A stretch of 64,000 bases of DNA from Kribbella monticola (GTDB lineage Bacteria > Actinomycetota > Actinomycetes > Propionibacteriales > Kribbellaceae). Below the pieces are notes generated by a model, which saw nothing but the letters and a program-made list of their open reading frames with translations, did not search any database and had not been told where the DNA came from. Of this stretch, positions 1 to 8,511 are shown in pieces. Every line of letters begins with the position of its first letter. The stretch's first letter is position 1. A program made the position numbers and the translations under genes. The stretch spans positions 62,001 through 126,000 of the forward strand of contig NZ_QFXK01000039.1 of the NCBI RefSeq assembly GCF_003261635.1. The letters are read 5' to 3'.

Positions 1-116
1 GGTCGGGCGCCGGCCCCCGCGAGGGCGCGCGCCGCGGACGAAGGCGTCGTACGGCGTCCGCTGCCACGCCCGGGGCGGCCGCCGGAGCCGATGGGGATGA
101 CGTCGGCGTCAGCCAC
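1..116 (-). CDS. N-terminal fragment of a possible lysophospholipid acyltransferase (runs off the window)
   Basis: An open minus-strand frame starts at a GTG at 116-114 and continues off the left edge with no stop. A GGAG lies about 6 nt upstream of the start. The first codons overlap the stop codon of the SDR gene by 8 nt, which suggests one operon with translational coupling. The visible residues, beginning MADADVIPIG, are a low-complexity Gly/Arg/Ala leader with no catalytic motif. The acyltransferase suggestion rests only on position: in mycobacteria an acyltransferase gene (Rv0502) follows the equivalent SDR gene. The open frame is well supported; the function is inference. Confidence 0.45.
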   Translation of the reverse strand, partial: MADADVIPIGSGGRPGRGSGRRTTPSSAARALAGAGAR

Positions 117-1116
117 GGAGTGCTCCGAGTCCTGCGGTCAGCAGCCGTGAGGCCGAGGTGACCGCGCCAGGTGGCAGCGACTTGCGGAAGTCGTCGAAGG
201 CGGCCGCGGTCGTGTACTGCGGTTCGAAGCCGAACTCGGCCCGCATCCGGGTGGTGTCGACGGCGCGGCCGTAGGTCAGAAAGGTGATCTGGTCGGGCGA
301 GAAGTCGGCGAGCCGGGCCCGGCGTACGACGGCGGCGGTGCCGGCCGCGGTGAACGAGGGCAACCGGAGTACGGGCCGGCCGAGTCGCCGGATCGCCTGG
401 GAGAGGACGAGTACGCCGTCCCCGGCCAGGTTGAAGGTGCCGGGAAGGTCGTGGGTGGTGGCGTGGTGAATCGCTTCGACGCCGTCGCTCTCGTGCAGGA
501 ACTGCAGGCGGGCGTCGTACCCGAAGACGGTCGGGACGACGGGCATTGCGAAGTACCGGGTGATGGGTGAGTCGGTCTGGGGGCCGATCCAGTTGGCCAT
601 CCGCAGTGTGGTGACCGACACATCGGGGCGGCGCCGGGCGAACCCGCGCACATATCCCTCGACCTCGACCGCGTCCTTGCTCAGCCCGGTCTGATGGATC
701 GCCCGGGGCGCCATCTCCTCGGTGAACATGGCGGGATCGCGCGGACCCGCGCCGTACACGGTGGTCGACGACTTGACCACGAGCTTGCGGACGCCGGGCG
801 CCTTCTGGCACGCGGCGAGCAACTGCATGGTGCCGATGACGTTGATCTCCTTCATCGACGACCGGCCACCGGCGCTGCCAGGGGTCGCCACGACGCCCGT
901 GTGGACGACCGTGTCGACGTCCTCACCGGCTATCACCTTGGCGATCACGGGGTTGCGGATGTCCGCGCGAACGAACCGGACCCGACCGAGCTCCGCGCGC
1001 GGCGGAACCACGTCGATGCCGATCACGGTTCCGATCGCCGGATCCGCGGCCAAGCGGCGGGCACAACGAGCACCGGCGTCCCGGGAGACGCCGGTAACCA
1101 TCACTACCTGTGCCAC
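109..1116 (-). CDS. NAD-dependent epimerase/dehydratase (extended SDR)
   Basis: A 335-residue extended short-chain dehydrogenase. The N-terminus has a nucleotide-binding segment (VVMVTGVSRDAGARCARRL), a variant of the usual TGxxGxxG. An acidic residue follows strand 2, then a VVHTGVV segment, STTVYGAG near residue 118, and a Rossmann-type C-terminal domain. The expected YxxxK catalytic pair is not obvious around residues 140-150, so activity on a sugar nucleotide is uncertain. It lies downstream of bS22 and upstream of a partial coding frame, all on the minus strand, which is the order of the mycobacterial galE2-type gene (Rv0501). The family is confident; the substrate is unknown. Confidence 0.85.
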   Translation of the reverse strand: MAQVVMVTGVSRDAGARCARRLAADPAIGTVIGIDVVPPRAELGRVRFVRADIRNPVIAKVIAGEDVDTVVHTGVVATPGSAGGRSSMKEINVIGTMQLLAACQKAPGVRKLVVKSSTTVYGAGPRDPAMFTEEMAPRAIHQTGLSKDAVEVEGYVRGFARRRPDVSVTTLRMANWIGPQTDSPITRYFAMPVVPTVFGYDARLQFLHESDGVEAIHHATTHDLPGTFNLAGDGVLVLSQAIRRLGRPVLRLPSFTAAGTAAVVRRARLADFSPDQITFLTYGRAVDTTRMRAEFGFEPQYTTAAAFDDFRKSLPPGAVTSASRLLTAGLGALRG

Positions 1117-1150
1117 GAGAACCCCCAGCCAGACAGCAACACCATCAACG

Positions 1151-1172
1151 CCGCTCTGGTCAACCAGAGCGG
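1151..1172 (-). terminator. hairpin between bS22 and the SDR gene
   Basis: A perfect 9-bp stem (CCGCTCTGG / CCAGAGCGG) encloses a 4-nt loop, 10 nt past the bS22 stop. There is no clear U-tract on the minus strand. It may attenuate or stabilise the abundant bS22 message rather than fully stop transcription. Confidence 0.5.
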
Positions 1173-1181
1173 CGGGACCTG

Positions 1182-1283
1182 CTACTTGCCGAGCTTGCGG
1201 CGCTGCACCCGCGTCTTCTTCAACAGCTTGCGGTGCTTCTTCTTCGCCATCCGCTTACGGCGCTTCTTGATAACAGAACCCAC
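1182..1283 (-). CDS. 30S ribosomal protein bS22 (AURKAIP1/COX24-domain small protein)
   Basis: A 33-residue, extremely basic protein translated from a GTG start at 1283. It begins MGSVIKKRRKRM and ends RVQRRKLGK, which is the signature of the actinobacterial small-subunit protein bS22. On the minus strand GGAAGG precedes the start by about 6 nt. It lies between the BldC-like HTH gene and the SDR gene of the ancestral cluster, but about 9.6 kb of unrelated genes now separates it from the HTH gene. Identity is clear from sequence and length. Confidence 0.93.
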   Translation of the reverse strand: MGSVIKKRRKRMAKKKHRKLLKKTRVQRRKLGK

Positions 1284-1458
1284 AGTGGACCTTCCAAACT
1301 TAAAGAGAGCGTCGGCAAAGCCTACCCGCAAGTCGCCACTCCGACCTAAGTGAGGTCTGGGAGCGGGGTCAACCTGGGACTGTCGGCGGGGCTGCCTAAG
1401 CTGCGAATCCGACGCAATTGGACCTGCAGTCTGTCATCCCGACCAGGAGGAACCGATC

Positions 1459-1941
1459 GTGGTGCGGCTTACGAGGTGGAGTGAGGACGATTTCTGGTTG
1501 TTGGAGGCTTGTAATACCGAGGAGATGACGGCGTTTCTCGGGGGGCCGGAGAGTGCGGAGAAGCTTAAGGACCGGCAGCGGCGGTATCTGGATGTGAGTA
1601 TGCCGGGGCGGATGTCGGTGATTGTGGTCGACGACGGGGAGAAGGCCGGGTCGATCGGGTACTGGGAGCACACCGAGGGCGGCGAGACGTTCTGGGAGAC
1701 CGGGTGGGCGATCCTGCCGGCGTACCAGGGCCGAGGGATCGCGACCGCGGCGATCGCCGAAGTGGCGAAGGCCGCGGCGGCCGAAGGGACGCATCCGAGC
1801 TTGCATGCCTATCCGGGTGTCGACAACGCCGCGTCGAACGCGTTATGCCGCAAAGCAGGTTTCACGTTGCTCGGCCCGCGTCAGTTCGAGTACCCGAAGG
1901 GTCACTGGATGACCTGCAACGACTGGTCCCTCGACCTCTAG
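1459..1941 (+). CDS. GNAT family N-acetyltransferase
   Basis: A 160-residue acetyltransferase of the RimJ/RimL-like type. It shows the beta4-alpha3 acetyl-CoA segment YQGRGIATAAIAEVAK (about residues 91-106) and the late VDNAASNALCRKAGF segment typical of GNAT folds. The GTG start at 1459 is set by AGGAGG at 1445-1450, 8 nt upstream. It opens the block separating bS22 from its ancestral neighbours and is convergent with a second GNAT gene. The acceptor substrate cannot be told from sequence. Confidence 0.9.
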   Translation: MVRLTRWSEDDFWLLEACNTEEMTAFLGGPESAEKLKDRQRRYLDVSMPGRMSVIVVDDGEKAGSIGYWEHTEGGETFWETGWAILPAYQGRGIATAAIAEVAKAAAAEGTHPSLHAYPGVDNAASNALCRKAGFTLLGPRQFEYPKGHWMTCNDWSLDL

Positions 1942-2008
1942 GCGCGATGCTCCCAGGTGAGCTCTAGGCGAGATGCTCCCAGGTAGCTCTAGGCGTGATG
2001 CTCCCAAG
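1936..2008. repeat. three short tandem copies across the stop codons of two convergent GNAT genes
   Basis: Copies begin with CTCTAGGCG at 1936, 1962 and 1987, at 26- and 25-nt spacing, and continue GATGCTCCCA. The first copy contains the stop of the plus-strand gene. The third encodes the last codons and stop of the minus-strand gene. The copies differ by a few bases. Confidence 0.85.
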
Positions 2009-2513
2009 TCAGCAAGGAGACCGGGCGGCCCTTGTCGGTGACGTTGTTCGGCGGCAGGTCGGTGAGCCGGTAGCCGGCGGATCGGGCGACTCCCGAGCTG
2101 GCGTCGTTCTCGGCCTCGATCTCGAGCAGGACCCGTGGCAGCCCTGCTTCTTCGTGCGCGTACGCCGTGAGCAGCTTCAAAGCCCGTACTGCGAGTCGCT
2201 GGCCGCGGAACGCAGGACCGACCGAGTAGCCGAGCGTCGCCCGCTCCGTCATCAGCAACACCTCACCCATCGGCTCCCCGCCGTCGACGGTGATCGCGAG
2301 CTGGATGGTGCCGTTGTCGGTGAGTGCCCGGTCCAGGTACGCCTTCGCCGCGTCCAGATCGAACGGCGTCACCAGCGGCGTCCAGTACGCCACCTCAGGG
2401 TTGTCGAACAGCTTCACCATGGCAGCCAGGTCACCCCGCTCCCACTCCCGCAGTACCAGCCCGTCCCCCACCAACCGAAGCCCAGATCTGTACGTCATCT
2501 GCTCAGTCTCCAT
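1989..2513 (-). CDS. GNAT family N-acetyltransferase
   Basis: An acetyltransferase of about 174 residues. It carries a RimJ/RimL-like core (LVLREWERGDLAAMVKLF near the N-terminus) and an acetyl-CoA-binding segment around PAFRGQRLAVRALKLLTAY. The preceding regulator gene ends at TGA 2515-2513, so an ATG at 2513 overlaps it by one base. A GTG at 2516, or an ATG at 2498 with GGAG at better spacing (MTYRSGLRL), are alternative starts. The tight junction implies coupled expression with the SARP-like regulator upstream. The acceptor is unknown. Confidence 0.87.
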   Translation of the reverse strand: METEQMTYRSGLRLVGDGLVLREWERGDLAAMVKLFDNPEVAYWTPLVTPFDLDAAKAYLDRALTDNGTIQLAITVDGGEPMGEVLLMTERATLGYSVGPAFRGQRLAVRALKLLTAYAHEEAGLPRVLLEIEAENDASSGVARSAGYRLTDLPPNNVTDKGRPVSLLTWEHHA

Positions 2514-4429
2514 CACTCCAGCAACTCAGTTACCGGCCCGAAAGAGAGCAGCCCTGAGCCGGCACCCGCCAGCTCTCCCGCTGCCGGGGCCAGCTCACCC
2601 CTGGCCCGCTCCGCCATCTCCTGATCGCCAAGGGCAACAGCGGCACGCAGTACGAGGCACCACATCGCTTCGTACATCAGATCCTTCGGCGGATCTGGGA
2701 TCGCACTCAACGCCTCCGCTGCCTCGGAGCGACGGTCTTCGGCCAGCAGTACGAGCGGGCGGACCCACGGCTCGTACGGTCCCCAGTCCTCGTCCCGCCC
2801 CGGCTCCCCGCGCACTGCCAACAGGGCAAGCGGCAGAAGCCCGTCCTGCACGCCGGGCATGCCTGCGCCATCCAATGACTTCGCCGCCTCCCGGTAGGCG
2901 GCTTCGAGCGCGCCCGTCGACGTACGACCTTCCGCCGCGAGCCGTAGTACGCGGTACCACTGGGTGAACACGCCCACCAGCGGCAACTCCCGCCGAGCAG
3001 CCAGGAGATCCACTGCCGCTGCATGCTGGTCGGCACGAGTGAAATCGCCGAGCGCACTGAGCGCCTGGATCCGGATGAGATGGCCGAGCACTTCATAGCC
3101 GACCAGGTCATGGTCAGCGCCGAGGCCGATCAGCTCGGCCCCGATCTCGTCTCTGCGAGCCGCCAGACCAGCGCGCTCGAAGCTCTGCATGAACACACCG
3201 TTCAACGCGAAGCCCAGCAAAGCCGGATCGTCCAACCGCCGGGCGATCCGCTCAGCTTCGGCAGCCGCCTCGCGAGCCCGCGAATCCCTGCTACCACGGG
3301 ATTCCAGCGCGATCGTGGCGAACAACCGAGCCCGAGCGGCATCGCGATCGACAGGCAGCGCGGCCAACGTCCGCTCCGCTGCCGCAACCACCTGCCGCGC
3401 GTGCTCCTCGTCGTCCGACCGCGTCCAGATCGCCGGTACGTCGTACGCGCCGATCACCCTCGCCGTCAGCTCCACATCGCCCAGTTCCTCGGCAGCGAGG
3501 ATCGCCGCCAACCGGTGCCGCCGCGCAGCCTCCAGCCCGCCTCCCCCGGTGACTGCCAGGTTCCGCAGCAGTCCCACGGTCGACTCGAGCCGCGCCCGGG
3601 CACCCACTCCCACCGCTTCGTCGTACGCCGCCGCGGCCTCCTCCCACACCTTGCCAACACCAGTACTACGGGCGCCAGGCGGCCGCAGATGCTCAGCCTG
3701 GTTGAGGATGTCCGTCTCCAAGCGACGCAGTGCGGGGCCGGGATCGACGGCGAGTTGCTCGACGAGGAGACCGCGGGCACGCCGTAGTACGGCCAGGGCA
3801 TCGCCTTGCCGGTCTGCTTGGTACAGCGCCAAGGCCAGCAGCCGCCAACCCTCCTCACGCCAAGGGTGTTCGGTCACGTGAGCGTCCAGGTCTGCAATGG
3901 CCTGCCCTGCAAGGCCTAGCGCCAGTCGGGCCTCCGTCTGCTGCTCGACCGCCTGTAGTCGCAGCTCTGCCAATCGGGCTCGCTCTGCCGTTGCCCAGTG
4001 AGCATCGGCGAACTCCGCATACGCCGGCCCACGCCACCACCCCAGAGCTTCGTCCAGCAGCTTCAACGCTTGCTCTGGCTGAGCCTTCGTCGTTGACACC
4101 ACGTGCTCAAACCGCCAGGCATCCACTGCAGCCGGCTCGGCTCGGAACGCATAGCCCGGACCGACAGTCACCAGTACGCGAGGCGGCGTACGAGGTGCTC
4201 TGTCGGGCTCCACTGCTCGGCGTAGTGCAGCCACGAAGGTGCGCACAGCACTGACTGCTCCCGCAGGTGGATCAGCCCAGAGGTCGTCAACCAGCAACTC
4301 AACCGGTACGACGCGGCCGCGGGCAATGATCAACCGGGCGAGTACTGCGCGATGTCGCGGGCCCTTGAGCGCGACCAGCTCACCACGCTCATCCCAGGCC
4401 ACCACAGGCCCCAGTACTCCGAACTGCAC
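2513..4429 (-). CDS. AfsR/SARP-type transcriptional regulator with BTAD domain
   Basis: A 638-residue regulator from the GTG at 4429. The N-terminal OmpR-like winged helix (VQFGVLGPVVAW onward; LKGPRHRAVLARLI; LVDDLWADPPA) is followed by a bacterial transcriptional activation domain (about residues 100-240; AYAEFADAHWATAERARLAELR). A long helical C-terminal half resembles TPR repeats. There is no Walker A motif, so this is not a full AfsR with an NB-ARC ATPase. GGGAAGG lies about 8 nt upstream of the chosen GTG. A longer frame reaching an ATG at 4528 would leave only 14 nt to the divergent hydrolase start and is less likely. It is coupled to the downstream GNAT gene. Targets are unknown. Confidence 0.85.
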   Translation of the reverse strand: MQFGVLGPVVAWDERGELVALKGPRHRAVLARLIIARGRVVPVELLVDDLWADPPAGAVSAVRTFVAALRRAVEPDRAPRTPPRVLVTVGPGYAFRAEPAAVDAWRFEHVVSTTKAQPEQALKLLDEALGWWRGPAYAEFADAHWATAERARLAELRLQAVEQQTEARLALGLAGQAIADLDAHVTEHPWREEGWRLLALALYQADRQGDALAVLRRARGLLVEQLAVDPGPALRRLETDILNQAEHLRPPGARSTGVGKVWEEAAAAYDEAVGVGARARLESTVGLLRNLAVTGGGGLEAARRHRLAAILAAEELGDVELTARVIGAYDVPAIWTRSDDEEHARQVVAAAERTLAALPVDRDAARARLFATIALESRGSRDSRAREAAAEAERIARRLDDPALLGFALNGVFMQSFERAGLAARRDEIGAELIGLGADHDLVGYEVLGHLIRIQALSALGDFTRADQHAAAVDLLAARRELPLVGVFTQWYRVLRLAAEGRTSTGALEAAYREAAKSLDGAGMPGVQDGLLPLALLAVRGEPGRDEDWGPYEPWVRPLVLLAEDRRSEAAEALSAIPDPPKDLMYEAMWCLVLRAAVALGDQEMAERARGELAPAAGELAGAGSGLLSFGPVTELLE

Positions 4430-4542
4430 AGTCCAGCCTTCCCGGATCACACGGATGCCGCCACCGTAACGCGTGCTCATCAGATGCTCATCGGCACCAG
4501 CGAGGGTTTGCAGTACCGATTCCTTCACAGAAAGCAGGCGTC

Positions 4543-5400
4543 ATGAAGATCAGTGGGTTCGACTACCAGCGTCTGGAGGGTGCGGAAGGCGTCGCCCTCG
4601 AAGTGGCAGTCGGAGGCACCGGTACGCCGATCGTGCTGCTCCATGGCTTCCCGCAGACCCACCTGATGTGGCGCGACGTGGCTCGCGACCTGGCCGCGGA
4701 CCATACGGTCATCTGCCCGGACCTGCGCGGGTACGGCGACAGCGACAAGCCCGCTGACGGCAGCTACTCGAAGCGGCTCATGGCGGCCGACATCGTCGCG
4801 GTCGCCAAGGCCCTGGGACACGAGCGGTTCGCGCTGGCCGGCCACGACCGCGGCGCTTTGGTGGCCTTCCGCGCCGGCCTCGATCATCCCGACACGATCA
4901 CCCACCTCGCCTGCCTGGACGTACTACCGACGCTCGACATGTGGGACTCACTGCACGGAGTCAACGCGGCAGTGGCGTTTCACCTTTATTTGATGGCGTT
5001 ACCGGCCGGCCTGCCCGAGGATCTGATCGCGGGTAACCCGGATGCCTTCTTCGGCTACTTCCTCGACCTGTGGGGCAAGAGTCCGTTCCCGGCCGACGTA
5101 CGGGCCGAGTACCTGCGAGCCAGCCGCAATGCGATCCCGTCGATCGTGGCCGACTATCGCGCCACGGCTGGGATCGACATCCAGCACGATCAGGAAGACC
5201 TTGCTGCAGGCAACCAATTGCAGATGCCGGTGACCGTGCTGCAGCAGGACTGGGGCGCTCAGCTCGGCTTCGACGCGGCGGCCCTGTGGCGAGCCTGGGC
5301 GCCGAAACTGGAGCACCTGACGGTAGACCACGGTCACTTCATGGCCGAAGAGGCTCCGGCCGAGATCGCCGCTACCCTTCGTTCCCTGCTGGATCGTTGA
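4543..5400 (+). CDS. alpha/beta hydrolase, haloacetate dehalogenase/epoxide hydrolase-like
   Basis: A 285-residue alpha/beta hydrolase. HGFPQTHLMWRD supplies the oxyanion-hole HGxP motif, CPDLRGYGDSDKP follows, and GHDRGAL places an aspartate (about residue 105) where serine hydrolases have Ser. The aspartate nucleophile groups it with haloacetate dehalogenases and epoxide hydrolases. The C-terminal DHGHFMAEEAP holds the catalytic His. It is divergent from the SARP gene, so it may be its target. The last 29 nt overlap the convergent WYL regulator. The substrate is not predictable. Confidence 0.86.
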   Translation: MKISGFDYQRLEGAEGVALEVAVGGTGTPIVLLHGFPQTHLMWRDVARDLAADHTVICPDLRGYGDSDKPADGSYSKRLMAADIVAVAKALGHERFALAGHDRGALVAFRAGLDHPDTITHLACLDVLPTLDMWDSLHGVNAAVAFHLYLMALPAGLPEDLIAGNPDAFFGYFLDLWGKSPFPADVRAEYLRASRNAIPSIVADYRATAGIDIQHDQEDLAAGNQLQMPVTVLQQDWGAQLGFDAAALWRAWAPKLEHLTVDHGHFMAEEAPAEIAATLRSLLDR

Positions 5401-6409
5401 CCTGGGCAACCGATTGGACGGACGCCAGCAATCGACGACCCAGCGCCTCGGCGGCGGCCTGCACCTCGGGAGATTCGACGAACCGGAAGGGCACGCGAAT
5501 CTCGGTCAGCTGACTGACGTACCAGGCCGGGTTCTCGGTGCTGCCGGTCAGCCTGGTCGTGGTCGGCGTGATCGCTTCGAGCCGGCCGAGCGCGCGCGGT
5601 ACGCACGGCGCCACGTCGTCGAAGGCGGCATCGATGACGACCTCGACCCGGTACTTCCACCCTTCCGACAGCTGCTCCTCGAGCGCCTGCTTCGGATTGA
5701 GGTCAGCGGGTGGAGTGAAGGTTCCGTCGAGGAGCTCGACCGAGCGGATCCGGTCGATCCGCAGGCCGCGACGGGCCTTCTTGGCGTGCGACCAGCAGAG
5801 CAGATACCAGCGGCCATGCCGGACGACGACCGCCCAGGGATCGACCTCCATCGGATGTTCCGCGCCGGAATTCACGCGATAGACCAGCCGAAGCGAACGG
5901 TTCGACGTACAGGCCTGGACCAGGGTTGCCGTGGTCTCCGGTTCGGGGGTCGGCGGATCCTGGCCGCGGCCGGCGGTGATCCGCCGGACGGCGTCGACCG
6001 GGCTGGCGACCGATTCGGGCAGCACGCGCATGATCTTGCCGAGCGCGCTGCCGACCGGATCGGCCGTATCCGCCGCGTTGTGGTGGCCGTCGAGCGCCGC
6101 CATCACCAGCGCGAGCGCCTCGGTCGTGGTGAACATCAGCGGCGGGACCCGGGCGCCCCGGCCGACGCGATAACCGCCGTACGGGCCACGCGTCGACTCG
6201 ATCGGTACGCCGGCCTCGCGCACGATCCCGACGTACCGGCCGATCGCCCGCTCGGACACGCCGAGCCGCTCGGCCAGCCGGGACGCGCTGATGCCCGGGC
6301 TGTTCTGGATCAGCTCGAGCAGCAGCAGCGCCCGCGAGGTCGGGCTCAGGTCGCCGTTCACCGCCAACTCCCCCCGCTGTTCCGGAAGTGGATCGTCGGT
6401 GAAAGACAC
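5372..6409 (-). CDS. WYL-domain transcriptional regulator (YafY-like)
   Basis: A 345-residue regulator. An HTH_11 winged helix (ISASRLAERLGVSERAIGRYVGIVREAG, near residues 40-65) leads to the GGYRVGRG wing. The central WYL domain shows WYLLCWSHAKKARRGLRIDRI, followed by the WCX C-terminal domain. WYL proteins sense small ligands or nucleic acids and control metabolism or DNA-damage genes. Its 3-prime end overlaps the convergent alpha/beta hydrolase gene by 29 nt. The ligand is unknown. Confidence 0.9.
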   Translation of the reverse strand: MSFTDDPLPEQRGELAVNGDLSPTSRALLLLELIQNSPGISASRLAERLGVSERAIGRYVGIVREAGVPIESTRGPYGGYRVGRGARVPPLMFTTTEALALVMAALDGHHNAADTADPVGSALGKIMRVLPESVASPVDAVRRITAGRGQDPPTPEPETTATLVQACTSNRSLRLVYRVNSGAEHPMEVDPWAVVVRHGRWYLLCWSHAKKARRGLRIDRIRSVELLDGTFTPPADLNPKQALEEQLSEGWKYRVEVVIDAAFDDVAPCVPRALGRLEAITPTTTRLTGSTENPAWYVSQLTEIRVPFRFVESPEVQAAAEALGRRLLASVQSVAQVNDPAGNEG

Positions 6410-6469
6410 TAGCGCGGCGTACTGCGTACGCCGCGCTGGTGGTCGCTGAGAAGGTGCCGCGCCCTCGGG

Positions 6470-7225
6470 TCAGCGGCCGCCGAGGAGACCACCCAGTACT
6501 CCGGCGACGCCGTCCTGACCCGACTGGTGACCGCCGCCGGTGCCGCCGACGAAACCACCCGGCGGCTCCTCGGACGGCTGGACGACGACGAAGCCGTGGC
6601 CCGCGAAGCTCATCGTGAACGCCTCGCCGGTGCTCCGGCCGAGCAGCGTGCCCAGACCGATCGAGTCGGCGCGCTGGTACCCGGTCTGCAGGCCAGTCGA
6701 CCAGCAGACGGCCGCCTGCGGGTCGGCGTACGTCGGCTGGTCCACATTCAGGACGACCGGCGTTCCCTTGCAGGTGATCGCGATCCGGCCCTGGCCGGTG
6801 AAGTTGCAGTTGAACAGGCCGGAGTTCGACAACATGCCGGCACCCTGGACCATCTTGATGTCCCAGCTGAGCGTGGGCTCGAAGGCCAGCACGTTCGCGC
6901 CGTTGATGCTCAGGCCGTCGTGCGGGCCGTCCAGATCGATCAGGTAGATGTCGGCGGCCCGATCGGCCAGGAACACGTCGCCCTGCCCGCGCAGCTTCAT
7001 CAGCGGAATGCCCTCACCGGTGAGCTTCTGCTTCAGGAACTTGCCGATCCCGCCGGAGCCCTGGGCCTCGAACTGCACGTTGCCCTGGTACGCGACCATC
7101 GCCCCCTGGCGTGCGAACACCTCGCCGCGCAGTTCGATCTTCAGCAACTTCGAGTTCTGCAACCGCAGTCCGGCCTGAGCGGACTCCTGCTCCTGATTGG
7201 TCGCGGCGAACAATTCACTTCGCAT
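6470..7225 (-). CDS. AIM24 family protein
   Basis: A 251-residue protein with the AIM24 (TIM24) beta-rich fold. It includes LKIELRGEVFARQGAMVAY, IGKFLKQKLTGEGIPLMKLRG, VFLADRAADIYLIDL and a late GEAFTMSFAGHGFVVVQ. The tail is Gly-rich (GGFVGGTGGGHQSGQ) and ends GLLGGR, so it is probably disordered. Bacterial members have no settled function and no signal peptide is visible. The preceding gap (7226-7396) holds nothing I recognise. Confidence 0.9.
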   Translation of the reverse strand: MRSELFAATNQEQESAQAGLRLQNSKLLKIELRGEVFARQGAMVAYQGNVQFEAQGSGGIGKFLKQKLTGEGIPLMKLRGQGDVFLADRAADIYLIDLDGPHDGLSINGANVLAFEPTLSWDIKMVQGAGMLSNSGLFNCNFTGQGRIAITCKGTPVVLNVDQPTYADPQAAVCWSTGLQTGYQRADSIGLGTLLGRSTGEAFTMSFAGHGFVVVQPSEEPPGGFVGGTGGGHQSGQDGVAGVLGGLLGGR

Positions 7226-7396
7226 GGTGCTTCCCCTCCCACGTGGATATGCCTGAGCGTTGGCATAGACGCACCATCCCCGCCCCCGGTGCCGTACCCG
7301 CGCTCCCCGACCGACTCTCCCAGCACGAGCGCCGCTACGGAAGAGCCTCGGCGCTGCCGTACCCGGCTCTCGAAGGTCACCCCCTTGGACCGCGAA

Positions 7397-7774
7397 TCAG
7401 TAGCCGGCGGCCTCCTGGGCAGCCAGCACGTCATCGCCGTACTTCTGAGCCCACTCCCCCAGCGCCTCCAGCGGCCCGATCAGGCCCTGGCCGGCCTCGG
7501 TCAGTGAATACTCGACCCGCGGCGGCGCCTCGGCGTACCGATGCCGCTCGACCAACCCGTTCGCCTGCAGCCGGCGCAAGGTGTCGGTGAGCACTTTCTG
7601 GCTGATCCCACCGATCTGCTCGGCCAGGACGCCCGGCCGCGACGGCCCGACGGTCGCGAGCGAGTACAGCACGACCATCGGCCAGCGCCCACTGAGCAGG
7701 TCGGTCGCGACGCGCGCCTGGCAATCGGCGAAGAATCTGGGCTCCACCCAGCCATTCTGCCTCGGGTATTGCAC
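7397..7774 (-). CDS. HxlR family transcriptional regulator
   Basis: A 125-residue winged-helix regulator. The HxlR pattern is complete: CQARVATDLLSGRWPMVVLYSL, then the recognition region ISQKVLTDTLRRLQANGLVERHRY, and the wing PPRVEYSLTEAGQGL. The GTG at 7774 has no clear ribosome site. A GTG at 7747 (VEPRFFADC) is also possible and would still contain the domain. It is divergent from the F420-reductase-like gene at 7812, with under 70 nt between them, which is the usual layout for an HxlR repressor and its redox target. Confidence 0.9.
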   Translation of the reverse strand: MQYPRQNGWVEPRFFADCQARVATDLLSGRWPMVVLYSLATVGPSRPGVLAEQIGGISQKVLTDTLRRLQANGLVERHRYAEAPPRVEYSLTEAGQGLIGPLEALGEWAQKYGDDVLAAQEAAGY

Positions 7775-7811
7775 ACCGGACGGTGCGTTTCGGGGCCACT
7801 ACCTTCGAGCC

Positions 7812-8453
7812 ATGCGGATCGGGACAGTTGGCAACGGCGCAATGGCGGAGGCTCTCGGGCAGCACTGGGTCCGGGCGGGTCACGAGGTGATGGTCGGCGG
7901 CCGCGATCCCGGCCGAGCCGCGGCGGTGGCTGCGCGGATCGGCGCCGACAGCGGATCGCTGGAAGAGGCTTCGAAGTACGGCGAGGTCGTCCTGCTGGCC
8001 TTGCCGGCCGAGGTGGCGGTGGAGGTGCTGACCGAGCTGGAGTTGGCGCCCGGGACGACGCTGATCGACTGCACCAACGCCTTCGACCATCGCGACTTCA
8101 CCCTCGCAGTTGCTGCGATGGCCGAGTCGATCAGTCAGGCGGTTCCCCACGTCCGGGTGGTGAAAGCCTTCAATCTTGCGGCCGACGCTGTTTGGCGGGA
8201 CGCTCCGCAGTCGTTCGAAGGTGCCGCACTCGGCGTACCGATCTGCGCTGATGATCCGGCCGCCGCGGACCTGGTCGGAACGTTGGTGCGCGACCTCGGC
8301 TACGTTCCCGTCCCCGCCGGAACCCTTGCCAGAGCAAGCCTTCTGGAAGCAACGGCCGCACTCGCCGTCGGCATCTGGGTCACCGGTGGCGACGTACGCA
8401 CCCTGTTCCCGCCGAAGGCAGCCGCTTTCGGCAGCACCCCGCCGACCGGCTGA
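7812..8453 (+). CDS. NADPH-dependent F420 reductase-like protein (Rossmann fold)
   Basis: A 213-residue protein starting MRIGTVGNGAMAEALG, a GxGxxA dinucleotide-binding motif. VGGRDPGRA follows, where the Arg suggests NADPH preference. LLALPAEVAVEVL and LIDCTNAF continue the fold of F420H2:NADP oxidoreductases and related YrrT/F420-reductase-like proteins. The start ATG lies directly opposite the HxlR gene. The family has many members not shown to use F420, so the cofactor partner is inference. Confidence 0.83.
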   Translation: MRIGTVGNGAMAEALGQHWVRAGHEVMVGGRDPGRAAAVAARIGADSGSLEEASKYGEVVLLALPAEVAVEVLTELELAPGTTLIDCTNAFDHRDFTLAVAAMAESISQAVPHVRVVKAFNLAADAVWRDAPQSFEGAALGVPICADDPAAADLVGTLVRDLGYVPVPAGTLARASLLEATAALAVGIWVTGGDVRTLFPPKAAAFGSTPPTG

Positions 8454-8511
8454 GGACCCCGGGGAGGCATACGATCCTGGGGCCCCGTTGTCTTCGTCGC
8501 AGGAGAGCCTT

